From Hominiventricola filiformis (GTDB taxonomy: Bacteria > Bacillota > Clostridia > Lachnospirales > Lachnospiraceae): 64,000 bases of DNA. Numbering within the stretch: the first letter of the stretch is position 1; the number at the start of each line of letters is the position of its first letter. Of this stretch, positions 59,946-64,000 are shown piece by piece. Under the pieces are notes generated by a model. That model ran no database searches and was not told where the DNA came from. It saw only the letters and a program-made list of their open reading frames with translations. The position numbers and the translations under genes were made by a program. The stretch is from NCBI RefSeq assembly GCF_020686965.1, contig NZ_JAJEPS010000001.1, positions 186,001-250,000 of the forward strand, given 5' to 3'.

Positions 59946-60775
59946 TTAGATATACCAGATTTCGACGGTCGCTTTATATCCTCCAAATCTGGATGGAAAA
60001 TAAAAATATCTATCAGTGTTCCAGGATGGATGAGTCTTAGCTAGAGCGATCGGCCCGTCTGCGGTGCAATAACCGTCACCGCTCATCATGTTTACTTCAT
60101 TGCCAATTGTTATTTTTGCTGAAAGAATTTTATGAGAAAAATTCAAATCCCAAGAAGTAAAATACCGTGGTTCTGGATTATTATTTGTTGCGTTTTTAAA
60201 TGTGTACTCATTATTGCTCGTGGTTAAAGTAGTTTTTGCATATTTAACAGCTGATTGGATTGGAACTCTGATACAGCTCTGGTTCCAATCCCACATACCC
60301 CAGTATCCAATTGCTGGGACAACTTCAATATTGCCATTACTAATACGGTAACAGCTTTTACTCTGATCTGCTGTACTGGTCGTGGCTGTTTGGATGGATT
60401 TCGACCAGTTTTTCATAGTACCGGTTGCTTTCAGTCCTGCAGTAGACGTGAATGTTGCACCAGACAATACCTGAGCGGCTGTGGCACTACCAAAATTACT
60501 CTTAGGAGTACGGATCTCCGGAGACCATGAACCATTTGCAGGGCCATAGTATCCTACAGGAATTTTGTTCAGTGCAATGTAGTCTGTACCCTGTCCAACG
60601 TCTCCGGCATACTGATTTGTTCCACGATTTGCAATACCATTAATTACATTAACGATATTTGCCCATGTACTGGATGATGTGAGACCGATTGCTTTACCAA
60701 GTCCGCTGCTCACTATATCAGACTTGGTTCCGTCAAAAGACGAGATTTTCCCTGAAAGCGTAGAGATATCCTCAT
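59946..60775 (-). CDS. Silent alternative tail C-terminus, cassette B
   Basis: An open frame of 275 codons from the GAG at 60773 in site 2, on the minus strand. It begins EDISTLSGKISSFDGTKSD and has LGKAIGLTSSSTW and TAAQVLSGATFTST, related to the start of cassette A, then a distinct distal domain. There is no promoter or ribosome site. It would give a tail protein of about 411 aa when placed after the constant head, which needs two inversions from the present order. Confidence 0.8.
60766..60775 (-). repeat. Recombination site 2
   Basis: ATGAGGATAT on the minus strand, followed by C where other sites have T. It is the least conserved of the four sites. Confidence 0.78.
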
Positions 60776-60832
60776 TTTACGAACCAGCCAGCAACCACCG
60801 CCTTTTTCTTCTTCAAAATTGTTCTCCCCATG

Positions 60833-60858
60833 ACAAAAGCACCTGACTCTGCCAGGTG
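60833..60858 (-). terminator. Possible terminator after the recombinase gene
   Basis: On the minus strand CACCTG and CAGGTG form a 6-bp stem with a 7-base loop followed by CTTTTG. The T-run is short. Confidence 0.45.
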
Positions 60859-60884
60859 TAAAATTTTCATATGAATCACCAGCT

Positions 60885-61880
60885 CTATGATGCCAGGTAC
60901 ATCTTATGCTCTGCTTTCACTTTCGACTTGTCTGATGAGAAATAGACCATTGTTGTATTGGCATCTGCATGTCCGGCCATCACCTGTGCATCCTGCAATG
61001 GCATGCCCCTGTTGGCTGCATTGGTAATTGCTGTCCTGCGGTACCTGTGAGGATGAACCTTTTCAATCCCTGTCTGAATTCCAATCCGCCGCAGCAAAGC
61101 TTCCACTCCGTCCTTGCTGAGACGGTTATGAGGTTCTGAATAACTGACAAACAGCGCCGGATTACTATCTGTACGATCTTCCAGATATCTCTGCAGGTGA
61201 TATGCTGCAGAGGCATTCAAATACACAGGCCTCTCCTTGCCGCCCTTTCCATGAACTATACATTCGCCTCCCACCCAGTCAATATCCTGCCGGTTAAGCG
61301 CCGTCATCTCGCTGACACGGGCGGCGGTGCTGTACAAGAAATCCAGGATAGCCAGATCACGCTCATGCTGGCATGCGCAGCGAAGTTTCTCCCTTTCCTC
61401 ATCCGTAAACGGCTTTTTGATCACACTGTCGTACTTGATCGGCTCGATCAGCTCTACCGGATTCTCCCGGATATACCGTTTCCGCCGTAGCCAAGAGAAA
61501 AAGGACCCGAATACTGCACGCTTGTAATTCAGGTATCGGTTGCTCAACTTCCGAGAATACTTCTGTCTGGCCAAATGCTCCATAATATCGGACTCCGTGA
61601 TTTCCCAAACTGGCTTCCGGAGATCATCCAACAGGATCCGGAGGTGAAGCTGATACTGTTTCACCGTCTCCTGGGATTTCCCAGACATAAGAAATGCCTG
61701 GAGAAATCTCCGGACGTACTCCCAGTTATCAATCACCTCCGTGGACAACTCCGTTTTCTCCCGCTCCACCACAAAACCTTCCAGTGAAATGACCAGTGCC
61801 ATTCTCAATTCCTGCATCTGCTTCTCATCCAGCGTTCCCATCATCCGCTGCATTACCCTGTCAATCAGCTCCATCTTCAT
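60885..61880 (-). CDS. Tyrosine recombinase, likely the shufflon invertase
   Basis: The 331-aa protein has an N-terminal SAM-like core-binding domain (about 60-160) and a catalytic domain. The family residues are visible: Arg in TAARVSEMTAL (about 190), Lys in HGKGGKERPVYL (about 215), the HxxR box in HPHRYRRTAITN (about 277), His in MAGHADANTTM (about 305) and Tyr in VYFSSD (about 313). GAGGAGG precedes the ATG. A -10-like TATGAT (61911-61916) lies between site 3 and the gene. It sits inside the tail cassette region, where a phage integrase would not be expected, so it is probably the invertase. Confidence 0.88.
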   Translation of the reverse strand: MKMELIDRVMQRMMGTLDEKQMQELRMALVISLEGFVVEREKTELSTEVIDNWEYVRRFLQAFLMSGKSQETVKQYQLHLRILLDDLRKPVWEITESDIMEHLARQKYSRKLSNRYLNYKRAVFGSFFSWLRRKRYIRENPVELIEPIKYDSVIKKPFTDEEREKLRCACQHERDLAILDFLYSTAARVSEMTALNRQDIDWVGGECIVHGKGGKERPVYLNASAAYHLQRYLEDRTDSNPALFVSYSEPHNRLSKDGVEALLRRIGIQTGIEKVHPHRYRRTAITNAANRGMPLQDAQVMAGHADANTTMVYFSSDKSKVKAEHKMYLAS

Positions 61881-61944
61881 TCCTTGTACCTCCTCTGATA
61901 TGGTATCTTCATCATATCAAAGGTGCCAGCTTCCCATACACGAT

Positions 61945-61960
61945 ATGAGGATATTACTAC
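61945..61960 (+). repeat. Recombination site 3
   Basis: ATGAGGATATTACTAC in plus orientation, identical over 16 bases to site 4 in the opposite orientation. It lies about 65 bases upstream of the recombinase start. Confidence 0.88.
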
Positions 61961-62351
61961 ATTGTCTGGCAAATTGATCAAAACTGTAGGTGCGGCAAAC
62001 CGTCCGGTTTACTTTAAAGATGGAGTTCCAAGTCAGTGTAGCTGTACCGTTGATAAGTCAGTTCCAAGCAATGCGGTTTTTACAGATCGCACCGCATCAA
62101 TTATCACCAAAAAGTTTTATAAAGGTAAGGTTACTATTGGAGATCACGGAACAACAGATATACCTTTAGCAACACCTTCGGGATATACTTATGCGGGAAT
62201 TCTTGATGCATGGCCTATAGGAACGGTGGCATCTCTGTACCTTGACCGAGACGGAAGTACCTCCTCCAAGGCAAAAGTATGGAGTCCAAATAGTGGAAGC
62301 GTAACTTTTTCAAACATTGGAGTAGAGGTTCAGTATTACAAAAATTCGTAA
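61945..62351 (+). CDS. Silent alternative tail C-terminus, cassette C
   Basis: An open frame of 134 codons from the GAG at 61947 in site 3. It begins EDITTLSGKLIKTVGAANR and has the PVYFKDGVP...KSVPSNAVFTD pattern frequent in phage tail tips of Clostridia, then a beta-rich end (VTFSNIGVEVQYY). Its upstream in-frame ATG (61923) lacks a ribosome site. Inversion between sites 3 and 4 would give a tail protein of about 270 aa. Its stop lies four bases from that of cassette D. Confidence 0.82.
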
Positions 62352-62355
62352 TATT

Positions 62356-63105
62356 TTATAAATACAATTCGATGTATTTGTATTCGATTTTGTAAGTTCC
62401 TGACGTAATACTATTTCCGTTAAGATCTTTTACAACTATGATGTATCCTTTTGCATCACTATTGTAATGTATTCTGCATTCACAGTTTGTGCTAGGTCCC
62501 GAAACCACATAAGCAGATAAAAGAATTCTATCACCAGTTTGGAGTTTGGGATTAACCCAGTTAGGTGTCGATGTTGTAATTGTACCTTTCTTTATCAGTG
62601 ACTTGTCCAATTTGGTATTCAGCTTCGTATTCATCTCAGATTCGGTGTAATACCGATCATCATGGTCACCACTGCTTTTATGAGTAGTAATATCCTCATT
62701 TAGCTTACTGATCGCAGTATCATAGGAACTCAGATCAATCTTCGGTCCTTCCAACGGCTCAATGGTATAAAAATACCCGGTACTGGAATCAGCTGTGGTT
62801 AATACTCCACTGATCCACCAGTCCGGGACATCTTTTTCAACTATGTACAGGTTATCTCCGATATTCAGAAGACCTGCATTCGCAGAATTTTTCAACCACG
62901 TTTTCATGTCATCTGTGGTTGCAAATACCTTTCCCTGCTTCCTGCCATTGGCAATCGCTCTGACATCATCCAGCTGCTTCTGGAGAGTTCCCTTTGTACT
63001 CACATCAACGTCACCGGTAAGAATTTTAACCAGCGAAAATACCTTTTCCCACACACGATTCAAGCCGCTTCCTGCCAGAAATTTTTCAAGATCATTGTTT
63101 GCCAT
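62356..63105 (-). CDS. Expressed tail protein with constant head (1-136) and variable C-terminus D
   Basis: The 249-aa protein starts at MANNDLEKFLAG; this ATG (63105) has GGAG eight bases upstream, while ATGs two and ten codons earlier do not fit. Residues 1-136 form the constant head (RVWEKVFSLVKILTGD, then DWWISGVLTTADSSTGYFY). Site 4 falls at codons 136-141 (NEDITT). The present C-terminus, residues 137-249 (HKSSGDHDDRYYTESEMNTKL and a beta-rich end), is cassette D. It probably lies at the distal tail or baseplate and touches the host surface. Confidence 0.85.
   Translation of the reverse strand: MANNDLEKFLAGSGLNRVWEKVFSLVKILTGDVDVSTKGTLQKQLDDVRAIANGRKQGKVFATTDDMKTWLKNSANAGLLNIGDNLYIVEKDVPDWWISGVLTTADSSTGYFYTIEPLEGPKIDLSSYDTAISKLNEDITTHKSSGDHDDRYYTESEMNTKLNTKLDKSLIKKGTITTSTPNWVNPKLQTGDRILLSAYVVSGPSTNCECRIHYNSDAKGYIIVVKDLNGNSITSGTYKIEYKYIELYL
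62684..62699 (-). repeat. Recombination site 4 (in the expressed tail gene)
   Basis: ATGAGGATATTACTAC on the minus strand at codons 136-141 of the tail gene; a perfect 16-base inverted repeat of site 3, 724 bases away. Confidence 0.88.
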
Positions 63106-63143
63106 TTTCATATCTCCTTCCTTTTTATTGCACACAGTACTAT

Positions 63144-63162
63144 CCGGAGCTGTCCGCTCCGG
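63144..63162. other. Short hairpin between tail genes
   Basis: CCGGAGC and GCTCCGG form a perfect 7-bp stem with a 5-base loop in the gap between the two tail genes. No T-run follows on either strand, so it may be an RNA-processing or stability element and not a terminator. Confidence 0.4.
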
Positions 63163-63222
63163 AATTTGTCATTTTATTTTGCTACGTTATTTAGTTGTAA
63201 TTACTTCATCAGCTCCTGCTGC

Positions 63223-63996
63223 TTATGCCGGCATGGTGCAGATCGCATCGATCTCATCATTGCTCAGGAACTGGATATCAGCTTTCATTACGAAATCGCT
63301 GAAATCGTAGGTTCCTGCCATAACGTCCCAGCCGTTCTCGGTGTAGACAACGTTGGAACCAGCCTTGCACTCTTTACCAGCACCTTCAACGAAAGCTTCA
63401 GTAGTGGTGAAGTCATCAGTGATGTTGTATACATCACCGGCAACCATGCCCTGAGACGGCAGGCTCGCAAATGCGATAGATCCTTTGATCTTATACACAC
63501 CTGCTACTGCTGCATCTACAGCTTTCTTGATCGCAGCATCAGCTGCTGTTTTGGTATATGCATCACCGATGCCATAACCTTCAAGAGTAGATGCCTTGTC
63601 CGCTTTCGCACCAAGAGAAGTGGTTACCTCTTCTTTGGTAAATGCGTCGGTGATACCATAGCCGGCAAGAGTGTCAGCTTTATCAGCTTTTCCGTCAAGG
63701 TCGGCCTGCATACCGTCAACTTTCTTTTTGTCAGCTGGAGACATCAGTCCAGCTTTTTCCTGAGTTGCCTCACCCGGTTTGTTTTTGATGAAGGCATCAC
63801 CTTCGGTAGCGTCCCAGTCTGCCTGCACGTTTACCTGTGCACCTTCCGCGATGCCACCCAGCTTCGTTTTCTCAGCAGTGGTGTAGTCGTTGCTGGACAG
63901 TCCTTTGCCTGCTTCCTTCGGTACAAAATATTTTTTGACGTTTGCCCATAACTGAGCTAAACCGGTTCCGTCAAGATGTTTATTGCTTAATGCCAT
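63223..63996 (-). CDS. Phage tail/baseplate protein with repeated modules
   Basis: The 257-aa protein begins MALSNKHLDGTGLAQLWANV, a common opening of phage tail-tip proteins in Clostridia. It has a helical middle (EKTKLGGIAEGAQVNV), two related repeats (KADTLAGYGITDAFTKE and KASTLEGYGIGDAYTK, about 105-150) and a C-terminal beta domain (VYKIKGSIAFASLPSQG) like those of structural proteins that precede receptor-binding genes. It lies 117 bases upstream of the switched tail gene and is not itself inside the sites. Confidence 0.8.
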   Translation of the reverse strand: MALSNKHLDGTGLAQLWANVKKYFVPKEAGKGLSSNDYTTAEKTKLGGIAEGAQVNVQADWDATEGDAFIKNKPGEATQEKAGLMSPADKKKVDGMQADLDGKADKADTLAGYGITDAFTKEEVTTSLGAKADKASTLEGYGIGDAYTKTAADAAIKKAVDAAVAGVYKIKGSIAFASLPSQGMVAGDVYNITDDFTTTEAFVEGAGKECKAGSNVVYTENGWDVMAGTYDFSDFVMKADIQFLSNDEIDAICTMPA

Positions 63997-64000
63997 AATA

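Larger units (their letters stand above)
58990..62699. other. Four-site invertible tail-fibre switch (shufflon-like)
   Basis: Sites 1 (58990, plus), 2 (60766, minus), 3 (61945, plus) and 4 (62684, minus) alternate in orientation and share ATGAGGATAT. Between sites 1 and 2 lie two convergent tail C-termini; between 3 and 4 another two. A tyrosine recombinase gene lies between 2 and 3. All four C-termini continue from the site in the same codon frame (GAG GAT AT), so any inversion that brings one to site 4 gives an in-frame protein with the constant 136-residue head. Confidence 0.85.
57250..64000 (-). mobile_element. Prophage end (tail, shufflon and lysis modules), partial
   Basis: Consecutive genes code for phage-type tail proteins, an XhlA-like protein, holin-like membrane proteins and a lysin, ordered tail to lysis on the minus strand. 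The rest of the prophage runs past base 64000. It is not possible to say whether it is intact. Confidence 0.9.

Noticed and set aside
60885..61880. Recombinase as the prophage integrase
   Set aside because: It sits between tail cassettes and next to inverted sites, away from the phage end at 57250. It cannot be fully excluded that it does both.
57250..64000. Diversity-generating retroelement as the source of tail variation
   Set aside because: No reverse transcriptase gene and no template-variable repeat pair are present; the variation is by inversion sites.

Overview
This window comes from the chromosome of a low-to-moderate GC Firmicute, most likely a Clostridia member of the Lachnospiraceae type. 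The signs are a T-box-controlled trp operon, an hrcA-grpE-dnaK-dnaJ operon behind a perfect CIRCE element, a single-chain PurL, strong AGGAGG-type ribosome binding sites, sigma-A promoters, and LytR-CpsA-Psr/GtrA-type wall polysaccharide genes. Almost everything is on the minus strand.

Layout. 1-5217: the start of radA, clpC, a YtrA-type GntR regulator with its own palindromic operator, and a membrane-anchored cohesin-like protein. 5317-12110: trpEGDCFBA with a tryptophan T-box leader and promoter. 12143-20358: heat-shock operon hrcA-grpE-dnaK-dnaJ followed by two metallo-aminopeptidases (M18, M24B). 20396-31011: a TPR lipoprotein and a rhamnosyltransferase-like GT2, then an operon of CotH kinase, VTC polyphosphate polymerase, DUF4956 membrane protein, two GT2 enzymes, a polyprenyl-phosphate sugar transferase and an LCP ligase. 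31051-45925: a phosphatase lipoprotein, then a second polysaccharide operon (rfbB, a propeller-like membrane protein, rfbA, rfbC, Wzm/Wzt ABC exporter, a methyltransferase-kinase fusion, a tandem GT2, an SGNH hydrolase, GtrA) and a divergent GT39 enzyme. 45943-57036: DUF1540 protein, purL, tRNA-Gly(GCC), nitroreductase, pepF, and an ABC exporter with a large ectodomain protein. 57250-64000: the end of a prophage (lysis genes, tail genes, and a tyrosine recombinase).

How the genes work together. The two polysaccharide blocks can be read as one pathway: dTDP-sugar supply (RmlA/B/C), initiation on polyprenyl phosphate, chain extension by GT2 enzymes, possible end-capping by the methyltransferase-kinase, ABC export with recognition by the Wzt C-terminal domain, and attachment to the wall by LCP. 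The CotH/VTC/phosphatase genes add a phosphate-transfer theme that is not explained.

The most interesting system is in the prophage. Four copies of a short site (core ATGAGGATAT) in alternating orientation surround two tail-to-tail pairs of alternative tail-protein C-termini, with a tyrosine recombinase gene between the pairs. One site lies inside the expressed tail gene after codon 136, and all four sites keep the same reading frame. This is a four-way shufflon-like switch that should exchange the distal domain of a phage tail (probably receptor-binding) protein.
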